Positions 25,884 to 34,755 of a DNA stretch of 59,915 nt are shown here, in pieces (the stretch's first letter is position 1; the number at the start of each line of letters is the position of its first letter). Location: positions 19,240 through 79,154 of the forward strand of contig JAGWAH010000001.1 in NCBI GenBank assembly GCA_021296515.1, given 5' to 3'. The notes below the pieces were generated by a model. That model was not told the origin of the DNA and did not search any database. It saw nothing but the letters and a program-made list of their open reading frames with translations. This stretch comes from Acidobacteriota bacterium (GTDB lineage: Bacteria > Acidobacteriota > Vicinamibacteria > Vicinamibacterales > UBA8438). Position numbers and translations under genes: made by a program.

Positions 25884-26504
25884 ATGTCGCCAGACACCGC
25901 GGTCGCACTGCTCGTCGTGGACGTCCAGAACGACTTTTGCGCCGGCGGCGCGCTGGCCGTTCCCGACGGCGATCGCGTGGTCGATCCCATCAACCGTTTG
26001 CTGGCCGCCCATTCCGCGGCGGGCGCGGCGATCTTCGCTACGCGCGACTGGCACCCTGTCGGATCGTCCCACTTCAGCGACCAGGGCGGGGACTGGCCGG
26101 TCCACTGCGTCGCCGACACCCCCGGCGCCGCCTTTCATCCGCGGCTGCGGTTTCCGGCCGCGACACTCGTAGTGAGCAAGGGGCAGGCGCCCGACAGCGA
26201 CGGCTACTCGGCCTTCGACGGCACGCTCCCGGCGGGCGAATCCCTGGCCCACGCTCTCGCCGAACACCACGTCGGCTGGCTGATCGTCTGCGGGCTGGCG
26301 ACCGACTACTGCGTGCGAGCCTCGGTGCTCGACGCCCGCGCCCGCGGGCTCGATGTCCTCGTGGTGCGAGACGCCATCGCCGCAGTCGACCTGCAATCAG
26401 GCGACGGAGCTGCGGCGCTGCGGGAGATGCAGGCCTCCGGCGCCCGTCTCGTTACCCTCGATCAGGCGCTGGCTCTCGTCGAGAGCGACTCGGACCGCAA
26501 CTGA
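25884..26504 (+). CDS. pncA: Nicotinamidase
   Basis: The enzyme hydrolyses nicotinamide to nicotinate, feeding the product to PncB encoded on the other strand. The 206-residue isochorismatase-fold protein has the catalytic triad Asp13 (VVDVQNDF), Lys99 (VVSKGQ) and Cys143 (CGLATDYCV). The metal ligands are Asp55, His57 and His63 in TRDWHPVGSSHF. A cis-peptide motif precedes the cysteine. The ATG at 25884 is only about five bases from the expected transcription start, so it is likely translated with little or no leader. Downstream lies the convergent cytochrome operon. Confidence 0.95.
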   Translation: MSPDTAVALLVVDVQNDFCAGGALAVPDGDRVVDPINRLLAAHSAAGAAIFATRDWHPVGSSHFSDQGGDWPVHCVADTPGAAFHPRLRFPAATLVVSKGQAPDSDGYSAFDGTLPAGESLAHALAEHHVGWLIVCGLATDYCVRASVLDARARGLDVLVVRDAIAAVDLQSGDGAAALREMQASGARLVTLDQALALVESDSDRN

Positions 26505-26567
26505 GAGAGCGCGCCGCCATGCAGCGCTGCATGGGGCGCGCTCCCGAAACCGGCCGGCCGGCGCGGA

Positions 26568-29393
26568 TCAGTTGCCGCGGATGGGAGACGGACCGCCCTC
26601 GAACGTCAGCAGGTAGTCGCGAATCGCTTCCAGTTGCCGTGGTCCGTCGCTGTCGAGTTGCGGGTACGGCGATGCGGGAAAATCGGTCCAGAACATCGGC
26701 ATGCGGGTTCCAGGCTGGATTTCCAACGGCGCCCGGAGCCAGTCGACGATCCAGTCCGGCTGCAGCCGCTCGCGCGCCATGCGCAGATCCGGCGCGAGAT
26801 TGTCGGTGGGCTGATCGGCCGGGATCGTGTCCAGCACGTGACACTGCTGGCACCGGAGCAGATCGAACAGCTCCTCCCCTTCGCGCGGCACCGCCGCTGC
26901 CGACAAGATGTCGTGCGTCCGGAATTCGCCGACGGTGTCCGAGATGGCGCCGAAGTAGTCGATCACGCCGTTCCAATGCGCGTCGTCGAGCCCGAAGCTC
27001 GGCATCCGGACGTCGAGCCACGGGCGAATCGGGATGGGCCCCTGCAGGAAGGCATACATCCAGTCCGGTTTCACCTTGGCGCCTTGCGGCGTGAGCATCG
27101 GGGGGGCGAGCGACGGATCGTCCACGAGGGCCACGTAGTCGCCGCCGTCCTCCTCTATCTCATGGCATCCGATGCAGTTGCGGCGCCGGACCAGGTTGCG
27201 GCCATCGCGCAGGGCGTCGTTCCGGGCCGAGCGCGGCGGCTTCGCGGCCAGCGGCTGCACGTCGCTCTGGAAGCTCATGATGGCGGTGGCGAAGAGCTTC
27301 GACTCTTCCTCGCTCATCTCGAAATCCGGCATCCGCAGCTTCTCGAGCGGCTGCAGCACGCGATTCCGGTCGAACGCACGCGGATCGCGCATCTTCTGCT
27401 TGAACCACTCCACCTTCGTATGCGGAATGTCGTGGACGAAGGCGAAGTCGAGCCGCGGCAGCAGCTTCGATCCCTCTTCCGACAGCTCGATCCCGATCGG
27501 CTGGGCGCCCTCGAAGCCCGCGATCTCGTGACAACTGAAGCAACCGTAGCGGCCGATCACGCGCTGTCCGAGATCGATCCGCTGCTCGTCGAGCGACATG
27601 CCCCCGACGAGCTCCTCCGCCTCGGCGGTGGGCAGGATGGACCTCACGTAATCCAGCAGCACCGCGGTGACCTCGCCATCGTCGTAGGTCGCTTCCGCTC
27701 CGCGTCCGTCCGGACCGGTGAGCGTGCTGAGATAGGTCGCGATGTCCGCCGCCTCGCGATTCGTCAGCCGGAGATCCGGCATGTACGTCTCGCTGCTGAA
27801 GTGCGTCGGATCCCGCACCCAGTCGAAGAGCCACTCGTAGCTGGTCTTGTTGCCGATGTTCTGGAGCGGCTGCCCGAAGGTGCGCCGCGTGCCGGCGGCC
27901 AGGCGATCCTGGTCCTCGGTGATGTGGCAGGCCAGGCAGCCGACGGACTCGACGAGCTCCTGTCCGCGCTCGGCGTTTCCGCGCGGCGGAAACAGCACCG
28001 CGAAATCATGCTCCTCCGAGTTCGCGAACAGGTACGCGACCGCGGCGTCTATCTCGACCTCGTTGCGAACCGCGTCCTCCGGACTGCTCGTGTTCGAGTT
28101 GTACCAGACCCGCGGCATCCACGTGCTCGGCTTGACCTCCCGTGGATCGCGAATCCACGAGGACACCCACTCGGGTGAGAGCTTCGAGGCGATCTTCGTG
28201 AGGTTCGGACCCGGCTTGCGCAGATCGGTGAAGCCCGTGGTCGTGTGGCAGGCGTAGCACCCGGCGCGCTCGTACAGGCCATAGGCCAGGTTCAGGTTCT
28301 CCGCCTCGTCCACGTAGACCGTCTCCGTGTGGCACTTCGCGCAGGACGCCTCGGTCATGTCGGTGGGCAGCATCGGGTAGTCCCACAAGTGCGGCACTTC
28401 CCAACCGTACTGCTCTTCCCAGGCGTGCATCTGCTCCTCGGTCTCGGGCGTATGCGAGGAGTGAACGAAGCCGATCGACTGCCCCATCCCCTCGTGACAC
28501 ACCGTGCAGCCCGTGGTCGCCAGCGGATGCGGCGACGCGCTCCCGACGTACGTCTCCAGGCGCGGATGCGTCGTATACGGCTGCGGGTACGCCTCGTACC
28601 CCTCGCGGTCGATTGCGATGTGGCACGTCCGGCAGCGATCCATCTTCTGGAAGCGGATGAAGTTCAACTCGTCGTGGACGTTCGGCGTAATCGTCTGCTG
28701 CACCGTGAGGCTCGGCGCCATGAAGTCGAGCAGCGGAGCGTTCAGCAGCACGTCGCCGACGAAGTCGACCTGCAGATCCTCGACGAGAGCGGCCAGGCGG
28801 GTCGCCTCCGCCGTCAGCTCGCCGATCTCGTCGTCCGCGTCCGCCACGCCGCCGGTGAACTCGCCAATCTGCGCGCGCAGGTCGTCGCGCCGGGCCACCA
28901 GCTCTTCGACGCGCATGCCCAACTCGACCCAACGGTCGTACATGTCGTCGATCGCGGGCCGCAACTCCGCGGCCTCTTCCGGATGCTCTTCCTGCAGCTC
29001 CTCGTACGCGTATCGTTCGACGTCGTAGTCGGCCTTCAGGAAGTTGTACTGCTGGTTGGCCAGGTAGAAGTCCGCCTCGACGTCCGCCAACTGGCTCTCG
29101 AGCTCGGCCACCCGCTGGCCGTTGGCGGCGAGCTCCTGCTCGGCCGCAGCCCGCTCGGCGTTCAACTGCTGCAGCCGATCCTGGTCGATGCCGGCCTGCG
29201 CCGCCTGGAGGCTCAGCGAGGTGACGTACCCCTCCAGCAGCACGAACTGCCGCTGGTAGCCCTTCCACTCGCGGTCGAAGTCGTCGAAGACCATCCATAT
29301 GGTCGTGAAGAAGAGGAACAGGCTCGACGCCGCGAAGACGACGTTGAGAAAGTCGACGTTGTAGGCGTGTCCGACGCTTTTCTTGTTGGCCAT
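26568..29393 (-). CDS. Octaheme cytochrome c subunit of an alternative cytochrome bc complex, with coiled coil
   Basis: The 941-residue protein has one N-terminal membrane helix (about 15-36) and a long charged coiled-coil region (about 60-210). Eight CxxCH heme sites follow, at 254, 296, 351, 379, 486, 618, 740 and 848. Methionine-containing segments such as STWMPRVW, TYMPDLRL and VRMPSFGL after individual sites are likely axial ligands, giving repeated cytochrome c-like units. It is the last gene of an operon with Rieske and split cytochrome b genes, where it replaces cytochrome c1 or f. It should carry electrons from quinol oxidation on the outer face of the membrane. The terminal acceptor is not encoded nearby. 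Confidence 0.88.
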   Translation of the reverse strand: MANKKSVGHAYNVDFLNVVFAASSLFLFFTTIWMVFDDFDREWKGYQRQFVLLEGYVTSLSLQAAQAGIDQDRLQQLNAERAAAEQELAANGQRVAELESQLADVEADFYLANQQYNFLKADYDVERYAYEELQEEHPEEAAELRPAIDDMYDRWVELGMRVEELVARRDDLRAQIGEFTGGVADADDEIGELTAEATRLAALVEDLQVDFVGDVLLNAPLLDFMAPSLTVQQTITPNVHDELNFIRFQKMDRCRTCHIAIDREGYEAYPQPYTTHPRLETYVGSASPHPLATTGCTVCHEGMGQSIGFVHSSHTPETEEQMHAWEEQYGWEVPHLWDYPMLPTDMTEASCAKCHTETVYVDEAENLNLAYGLYERAGCYACHTTTGFTDLRKPGPNLTKIASKLSPEWVSSWIRDPREVKPSTWMPRVWYNSNTSSPEDAVRNEVEIDAAVAYLFANSEEHDFAVLFPPRGNAERGQELVESVGCLACHITEDQDRLAAGTRRTFGQPLQNIGNKTSYEWLFDWVRDPTHFSSETYMPDLRLTNREAADIATYLSTLTGPDGRGAEATYDDGEVTAVLLDYVRSILPTAEAEELVGGMSLDEQRIDLGQRVIGRYGCFSCHEIAGFEGAQPIGIELSEEGSKLLPRLDFAFVHDIPHTKVEWFKQKMRDPRAFDRNRVLQPLEKLRMPDFEMSEEESKLFATAIMSFQSDVQPLAAKPPRSARNDALRDGRNLVRRRNCIGCHEIEEDGGDYVALVDDPSLAPPMLTPQGAKVKPDWMYAFLQGPIPIRPWLDVRMPSFGLDDAHWNGVIDYFGAISDTVGEFRTHDILSAAAVPREGEELFDLLRCQQCHVLDTIPADQPTDNLAPDLRMARERLQPDWIVDWLRAPLEIQPGTRMPMFWTDFPASPYPQLDSDGPRQLEAIRDYLLTFEGGPSPIRGN

Positions 29394-29400
29394 GGTGGGC

Positions 29401-30477
29401 TTAGATGTTGAAGAACCACTCCGGGATCGAGACGACGTACTTCAGGTTCACCAGCCAGCGGCTGAACATCTTGATCGGCAGCGAGAGCATCATGAGGAAC
29501 AGGAACGCCCCCACGTAGAAGCGCGTCGGCCCCATCTTCTCGTAGTACCGCTTCAGCACGGTCTTGGCCAGGAGCACGGGCAGAACCGTGACGTAGGCCA
29601 GCGAGAGCAGGATGCCGACCCCCTCACGCACCAGGATGTTGTCCGGGAGCGCCGTCCCCGCGCCGCGAACCCAGAGGTACTCCGACAACTGCACGTTGTT
29701 GAGCGCCTCGAGCTTGTGGACGTCCCAGTACTCGAACGGTCCGAAGAAGTTCCAGTTCGGTCCGCGCAGGAAAGTTCCCAGCACGATCAGCGACGACCAG
29801 AGAATCACGAAACCGAAGAGGAAGATCGTAATCTCCGCCTTGCGCTCGTTGAAGGTGTAGTAGCCGTTGCCCTTCGGGTTGGTGTCGATGTACGGGATGG
29901 CCATCAGACCCACGATGATCAGGCTCGGCAGCACGACCCCCGCGAGCCAGGGGTCGAAGTAGACGAGCATCTCCTGCAGACCCAGGAAATACCACGGCGC
30001 TTTCGACGGGTTCGGGGTGTTGGCCGGATTGGCCGGCTGCTCGATGGGCGCCTCGAGCGCGATCGACCAGACGACGAGGACGGCGCTGCAGAGGACCAGG
30101 GCGATCAGCTCGGTGTAGACGAGGTCCGGCCAGACCCAGACGCGGTCGGACTCCTGCTTCTCGATGACGTCCTCTCCGGCCGCGACGCGCTGATCGTTGA
30201 GGACCGCCTCGCGCATCGAGTACCAGGTGAAGAAGACCACCAGGAAGATCAGTGCCACGATCGGCACGTTGTCCGGCTTGGCGATGATCAGCACGAAGTT
30301 CTCGTCGAACAGGCCGAACAGGAAGAAGGCGGTCAGAAAGCCCATCAGGCCGTAGCCGACCGAGAGCTTCGCGAAGGCCTCGCGCTTCCAAACGATCAGC
30401 ACGAGCGCGACCACCGAGAGCAGGAAGAACAGCCGCGGGTCGGCGACCAGGTTGAAGAGTCCCTTTATCGCTTCCAT
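29401..30477 (-). CDS. Cytochrome b C-terminal subunit (subunit IV-like) of the bc complex
   Basis: The 358-residue membrane protein carries the C-terminal cytochrome b helices that complete the quinol-oxidation site. The usual PEWY motif reads A-P-W-Y in SKAPWYFLGLQEM (near 156-168), so the glutamate thought to take a proton is absent; related variants occur in other phyla. Additional helices lie on both sides, making it much longer than cyanobacterial subunit IV (160 residues). No heme ligands are expected here. The gene is 40 bases after the b6-like subunit and 7 bases before the octaheme gene, in one operon. Confidence 0.88.
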   Translation of the reverse strand: MEAIKGLFNLVADPRLFFLLSVVALVLIVWKREAFAKLSVGYGLMGFLTAFFLFGLFDENFVLIIAKPDNVPIVALIFLVVFFTWYSMREAVLNDQRVAAGEDVIEKQESDRVWVWPDLVYTELIALVLCSAVLVVWSIALEAPIEQPANPANTPNPSKAPWYFLGLQEMLVYFDPWLAGVVLPSLIIVGLMAIPYIDTNPKGNGYYTFNERKAEITIFLFGFVILWSSLIVLGTFLRGPNWNFFGPFEYWDVHKLEALNNVQLSEYLWVRGAGTALPDNILVREGVGILLSLAYVTVLPVLLAKTVLKRYYEKMGPTRFYVGAFLFLMMLSLPIKMFSRWLVNLKYVVSIPEWFFNI

Positions 30478-30516
30478 GGTTTCGTGATCTCTCTACGTCC
30501 AGAACGCGTGAAGGCT

Positions 30517-31332
30517 CTAGAGCGGCCCCGAGATTCCGCCGTCCTTGCGTACGCGCCAGAAGTGCACGGCCATCAGGAATCCGATCACGAGCGGCAGAGC
30601 CACGCAATGCAGCACGTAGAAGCGCAACAGGGCTCCTTCGCCCACGAACGTGCCGCCGAGCAGTGCGAACCGGGCGTCGTCGGCCGCGTGAATCAACTGC
30701 ACGTCGCCGATGGCGAGCAGCGACGCGCCGGGACCCTCGTAGCCCAGGAACGGCGTCGCACGCGCCATGTTCGATCCGACCGTGATGGCCCAGATCGCCA
30801 ATTGGTCCCACGGCAGCAGGTAGCCGGTGAACGACAGCAGCAGCGTCAGGACCAGCATGATGACGCCGACGTTCCAGTTGAACTCGCGCGGCGGCTTGTA
30901 CGATCCGGTCATGAAGACCCGGAACATGTGCAGCCACACCGTGATGACCATCGCGTGGGCGCCCCAGCGGTGCATCTCGCGCATGATGCCGAGCGGAACG
31001 TGCTCCCGCAGCCCGACGATGTCGGAGTAGGCGTACTCCAGCGTCGGCCGGTAGTAGAACATCAGCAGCACGCCGGTGAACGTGAGGACGAGAAACAGAA
31101 AGAAGCTCAACCCGCCCATGCACCAGGTGTACCGGAGACGGACACCGTGCTTCTTCAGCCGCACCGGATGCAGGTGCAGGAAGACGTTGGACAGCATGAC
31201 CAGCACCCGGTTGCGGTCGTTGAGCGGCGCGTCGTGCCGGAAGACCGACGTCCAGATCTGCGTCTCGGTGAGCCAGTTCCAGGCACGCTCCAGCGCACCC
31301 GCCTGCGGTTGGATAGATTTCGCCTTCGCCAT
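30517..31332 (-). CDS. Cytochrome b N-terminal (b6-like) subunit of the bc complex
   Basis: The 271-residue protein holds the four-helix core that binds two b hemes. Paired histidine ligands sit in [23 protein letters not shown], in part, on helix B, and in [23 protein letters not shown], in part, on helix [15 protein letters not shown] marks the quinol-side loop. Its size matches b6-type split cytochrome b rather than the fused 400-residue form. The Rieske gene lies 22 bases upstream. Together with the C-terminal subunit it forms the quinol-oxidising membrane core. Confidence 0.93.
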   Translation of the reverse strand: MAKAKSIQPQAGALERAWNWLTETQIWTSVFRHDAPLNDRNRVLVMLSNVFLHLHPVRLKKHGVRLRYTWCMGGLSFFLFLVLTFTGVLLMFYYRPTLEYAYSDIVGLREHVPLGIMREMHRWGAHAMVITVWLHMFRVFMTGSYKPPREFNWNVGVIMLVLTLLLSFTGYLLPWDQLAIWAITVGSNMARATPFLGYEGPGASLLAIGDVQLIHAADDARFALLGGTFVGEGALLRFYVLHCVALPLVIGFLMAVHFWRVRKDGGISGPL

Positions 31333-31354
31333 GATTCAGCAGCTCTGAGTCTTC

Positions 31355-32065
31355 CTAGACGGCAAGGAACGCCTCGGGATCGGTCCACTGCCCCAGCTCT
31401 TCCTGGAACTTGCGCGCCTTGTCGATCATGATTTGTCCATCTTCGGCCAGCACGATGCGAGCACGTTCGAGGGGACGCGGCGCCGGACCTTCGAAGTTGA
31501 TGCCCGTCGGCCGGAACCCGCTCCCGTGACAGGGGCACTTGAACTTGCTCTCGGCGGACAGCCAGTTCGGGGTGCAGCCGAGGTGCGTGCAGGTGACGAG
31601 CAACGCGTAGAAGCCGGACGTTTCGTGGTAGTCGTCGAACGGGGTCCGCACCACCCACACGCCGAAACGGTCCTTCCACCGCTCGTCGACACCCTCGCCG
31701 TACTCGTCCGGGAAGCCGATCGTGAACTGCTGCGGCGGCTCGTTCAGCACGTTCGGGAACATGAAACGGCCGGTGGCGGCCAGACAGCCGGCCGTCGCGG
31801 CCGTGAACGAGCCCCACGCCAAGCCCATCCAGCCGCGGCGTCCCATCAGCGGGGACGCATCGTCCGGCGTTCGCGGCACCACCCGGTCCGCCAGCTTGCT
31901 GGCCGCGCCGACGAGCGCCGCGGGACCGGCGGCCTTGGCCGGCGCCTGCGCCTCGGTCGCTTCCTCTTCGGGCGCGGCGGGCTTCTCGCGAAACAGCAGG
32001 ATCACCAGAATATGCGCGGCGAACATCGCGACGCCGCTGATGAGGACGGCTAGCAGGGGATTCAC
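31355..32065 (-). CDS. Rieske iron-sulfur subunit of the bc complex
   Basis: The 236-residue subunit has an N-terminal membrane helix (about 4-24) and a proline/alanine-rich linker with acidic residues (about 28-75). A second hydrophobic stretch (about 80-100) follows and then the Rieske fold. The cluster ligands lie in CTHLGC (near 161) and CPCHGSGF (near 181). The extra cysteines form the stabilising disulfide typical of high-potential Rieske proteins of bc complexes. It differs from the soluble Rieske protein encoded at 9555. It stands between the HEAT-repeat gene and the cytochrome b genes in the operon. Confidence 0.93.
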   Translation of the reverse strand: MNPLLAVLISGVAMFAAHILVILLFREKPAAPEEEATEAQAPAKAAGPAALVGAASKLADRVVPRTPDDASPLMGRRGWMGLAWGSFTAATAGCLAATGRFMFPNVLNEPPQQFTIGFPDEYGEGVDERWKDRFGVWVVRTPFDDYHETSGFYALLVTCTHLGCTPNWLSAESKFKCPCHGSGFRPTGINFEGPAPRPLERARIVLAEDGQIMIDKARKFQEELGQWTDPEAFLAV

Positions 32066-32122
32066 GCGTCGGGCCTCCGTCGAAATCTCACGGTCTTCGG
32101 TACGCTCCGGAGCAACATCGCC

Positions 32123-33043
32123 TCAGCGGATGAGATTCCTGGTCGATTGATTCAACAGGTCCAGAGTCTTGATCGCCAGCTCGCGAACCCGGAGGTTCTC
32201 GTCCGTCTCGCTCAACGCCTGTACAGGCTGCCGCAACTCCCCGGCGCGCAGCGAGGCGGCGGCCTGCAGACCGCTGACCATTACCTCGCTGACCGGATCC
32301 AGTGAGTCGTCGGCGTTCCCCCGGCGTGTGACCATGCGGGTCACGTACTCGCGATCGAGCATCCGGCGAATCACGGTCACGCCCTCGTCCCGGCCATGCC
32401 GGGCCAGCGCCACCGCTGCGTTCCACTGCACGTCGGCGGCAGGGTCGTCGAGCGCGTTGCGCAGCGTGGCATGGTCCCCGGAGCCGGCCAGGGCGCCGAG
32501 TGCATAGACCGCCATCTTCCGAACGCCCGCGTCATCCGAGCGGTACATGGACTCGATCTCGTCCACCGTCGACTCGTCGCCGAGCGACGCCAGCGCCCAG
32601 ATGACGCTTATGCGCGTCTCCGTGTCCGGATCTTCGAGAGCCGCGGTCAGCTCGGCGACGGCTCCGGGAGGCGGCAGCGTCAGCCGTCCGATCGCCAGCG
32701 CCAGATAGCGCCGCACCCGGGGGTCGTCTCCCTCGGAATCGACGAACGCCTGAACGATGCTCTCCCCGAGCCGCGGGTTCCGCCGCTCGGTTTCCGGGTC
32801 ATCGAGAACCCGCGAGAGCTCGTAGGCCGCCGGCCAGCGCCGCTCCCGGCCACCGGTGCGCACGTCCGAGAGCAGCTCGGCCGGGGTGCGCTCGGTCGTG
32901 AGCAGCATCCGGAAGCCGCCGTACACGAGCACGATGACGCCCACGACCGCGAGCGGAATCAGGAAGAACTGAACCGCCAGAGCCGGGGCCGAGCTCAGGA
33001 GACTCGGACGGGGGGCGGATTCACGCTCGACCAGCTTCGGCAT
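32123..33043 (-). CDS. Membrane-anchored HEAT-repeat protein, first gene of the bc operon
   Basis: The 306-residue protein has one N-terminal membrane helix (about 25-48) followed by about five to six HEAT repeats. Examples are VRRYLALAIGRL, TRISVIWALASLG, VRKMAVYALGAL, VQWNAAVALARHG and LRVRELAIKTLDLL. No catalytic residues are visible. Such solenoids usually hold partner proteins, and leading a cytochrome bc operon suggests an assembly or scaffold role for the large octaheme subunit. That role is inference. A promoter lies about 95 bases upstream, and the Rieske gene follows after 57 bases. Confidence 0.78.
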   Translation of the reverse strand: MPKLVERESAPRPSLLSSAPALAVQFFLIPLAVVGVIVLVYGGFRMLLTTERTPAELLSDVRTGGRERRWPAAYELSRVLDDPETERRNPRLGESIVQAFVDSEGDDPRVRRYLALAIGRLTLPPPGAVAELTAALEDPDTETRISVIWALASLGDESTVDEIESMYRSDDAGVRKMAVYALGALAGSGDHATLRNALDDPAADVQWNAAVALARHGRDEGVTVIRRMLDREYVTRMVTRRGNADDSLDPVSEVMVSGLQAAASLRAGELRQPVQALSETDENLRVRELAIKTLDLLNQSTRNLIR

Positions 33044-33136
33044 CGCTTAGAGTGACGTCTGGGGAAACGGATGCCCGGCGGGCCGCCGCGGATGCGCGAA
33101 ACGCGCCCCCGCGATGCGTTCGTCGTCAGGCAACCA

Positions 33137-33166
33137 ATGGTAACAACGGCGTGCCTTCGCGGTCAA
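33137..33166 (-). promoter_or_regulatory. Promoter of the alternative bc-complex operon
   Basis: On the minus strand TTGACC (33166-33161), 18 bases and TACCAT (33142-33137) form one of the best promoters in the window. It lies in the 206-base gap between ndk and the HEAT-repeat gene. The leader would be about 85 bases. Confidence 0.6.
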
Positions 33167-33249
33167 GATCGGAACGCTCCCGCCCGCCCCTACCTTACGC
33201 ACACTCAGTCACTTAGCCGCTCCCGCCGGGTGCTCGGGGCGGCTCCGGA

Positions 33250-33663
33250 TCAACCGAGCTCGACGCCGCGGAAGAAGTAGCCGATTTCCGCCGCGGCCGT
33301 CTCCGGCGCATCGGAACCGTGCGTGGCGTTACGCTCGATCGAGGTGCCGAACTCCCTCCTCAGGGTCCCCGGAGCCGCCTTGCCCGGATCGGTGGCCCCC
33401 ATCAGCTCGCGCCAGCGCCGGATCGCGTCGTCCGCCTCCAGGGTCAGGACGATCGCGGGGCCCGACGACATGAACGCGGTCAGGCTGTCGAAGAACGGCC
33501 GCTCGCGATGAACCGCGTAGAAGCCCTCCGCTTCCGCCCGCGTCAGGTGCACGAGCCGCATGCCGCGCAGCTCGAAGCCGCCGGCCTCCATGCGTTGCAG
33601 GATGGCGCCGGCCAGCCGGCTGGCGACCGCGTCCGGCTTGATTATGGCAAGCGTACGTTCCAT
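33250..33663 (-). CDS. ndk: Nucleoside-diphosphate kinase
   Basis: The enzyme equalises nucleoside triphosphate pools through a phosphohistidine intermediate. The 137-residue protein has the family start ERTLAIIKPDAV, the GFELRGMRLVHL strand and the active-site motif ERNATHGSDAPETA with His115. Size and motifs are normal. It abuts korB directly (its start is at 33663, the korB stop at 33664) at the end of the TCA gene run. A link to succinyl-CoA synthetase, which may make GTP or ATP, is a plausible reason for the placement. Confidence 0.96.
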   Translation of the reverse strand: MERTLAIIKPDAVASRLAGAILQRMEAGGFELRGMRLVHLTRAEAEGFYAVHRERPFFDSLTAFMSSGPAIVLTLEADDAIRRWRELMGATDPGKAAPGTLRREFGTSIERNATHGSDAPETAAAEIGYFFRGVELG

Positions 33664-34707
33664 CTACCGCAGACTCTCCATGATGTCGTCGAGCACCGCT
33701 TTCGGCGGCCGCACACGCTCTTCGGGCAACGTCGCCAGCGGCTCGTCCACGAGGTTCAGCACGTCGAGGAAGTCGGGCTTGACCGGCTCCACGTAGATCA
33801 GGCCGGTCGCGAACTCGCCCCGGCTGCGCGTCTCCTGGAGGACCCGCATCGCCTGCACCTTGCTCAGCGGGTCGTAGTCGGCATCGAGCTTCTTCAGGTA
33901 CAGCTTCGACCCGTCGTGCATCACGACTTCCCGCGTCGTGCCGGGCTCGTAGTCGACGCTGATGTCCTCGAAGAAGGGGACGAAGTCGAGCTCTTCGAGC
34001 GGGTCGTCGTGCGCCTTGGCGTACGCGTAGCTCTTGGTCGACCCTTCGTGGTCGTTGAAGGTGACGCAGGGCGAGAGCACGTCGAGCATGGCCGTGCCCC
34101 GGTGACTGAGGGCGGCCTTCAGGATCGCGGTGAGCTGCTTCTTGTCGCCCGAGAACGAGCGAGCCACGAACGACGCGCCGAGCTCGATGGCCAACGCACA
34201 CGTATCGATCGGCGGCAGATCGTTCACGACCCCGGTCTTGGCCTTCGACCCGAGATCGGCCGTCGGCGAGAACTGCCCCTTCGTCAGGCCGTAGCAGCCG
34301 TTGTCCTCGATGATGTAGATGATGGGCAGGTTCCGGCGCATCAGGTGCACGAACTGCCCGATGCCGATGGCCCCGGTGTCGCCGTCGCCGCTGACGCCGA
34401 TCGCCACCAGATCCCGGTTCGCCAGCATCGCGCCGGTCCCGACGGACGGCATGCGGCCATGGACCGCGTTGAATCCGTGCGCGGATCCGAGAAAGTAGGC
34501 GGGGCTCTTGCTGGAGCAGCCTATCCCCGAAAGCTTGACGACCCGTTCCGGCTCGATGCCCATCTCGAAGCAGGCGCCGATGATCCTCTCCGAGATGGCG
34601 TTGTGCCCGCACCCGGCGCAGAGCGTAGTCTTCGAACCGCGGTACTCCCGCGCCTCGAGCCCGACGCGGTTCACCTTCTTCCGTACCGGCGATGTTGCGA
34701 CAGCCAC
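33664..34707 (-). CDS. korB: 2-Oxoglutarate:ferredoxin oxidoreductase, beta subunit (TPP-binding)
   Basis: The 347-residue subunit binds thiamine diphosphate and a [4Fe-4S] cluster. CAGCGHN (30-36) and IGCSSKSP supply cluster cysteines, and LSPCVTFNDH a further one. The TPP motif runs from GDGDTGAIG to EDNGCYGLTKGQ. The start is a GTG at 34707. KorA lies 48 bases upstream. The pair decarboxylates 2-oxoglutarate to succinyl-CoA while reducing ferredoxin, or runs in reverse. No ferredoxin-like delta subunit is encoded here. The genes for succinyl-CoA synthetase in the same run support 2-oxoglutarate as substrate. Confidence 0.92.
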   Translation of the reverse strand: MAVATSPVRKKVNRVGLEAREYRGSKTTLCAGCGHNAISERIIGACFEMGIEPERVVKLSGIGCSSKSPAYFLGSAHGFNAVHGRMPSVGTGAMLANRDLVAIGVSGDGDTGAIGIGQFVHLMRRNLPIIYIIEDNGCYGLTKGQFSPTADLGSKAKTGVVNDLPPIDTCALAIELGASFVARSFSGDKKQLTAILKAALSHRGTAMLDVLSPCVTFNDHEGSTKSYAYAKAHDDPLEELDFVPFFEDISVDYEPGTTREVVMHDGSKLYLKKLDADYDPLSKVQAMRVLQETRSRGEFATGLIYVEPVKPDFLDVLNLVDEPLATLPEERVRPPKAVLDDIMESLR

Positions 34708-34755
34708 GTATCCTCTTCCCGCTTTCGAACGACCCCGTTCCGCCGACCGAACCCG

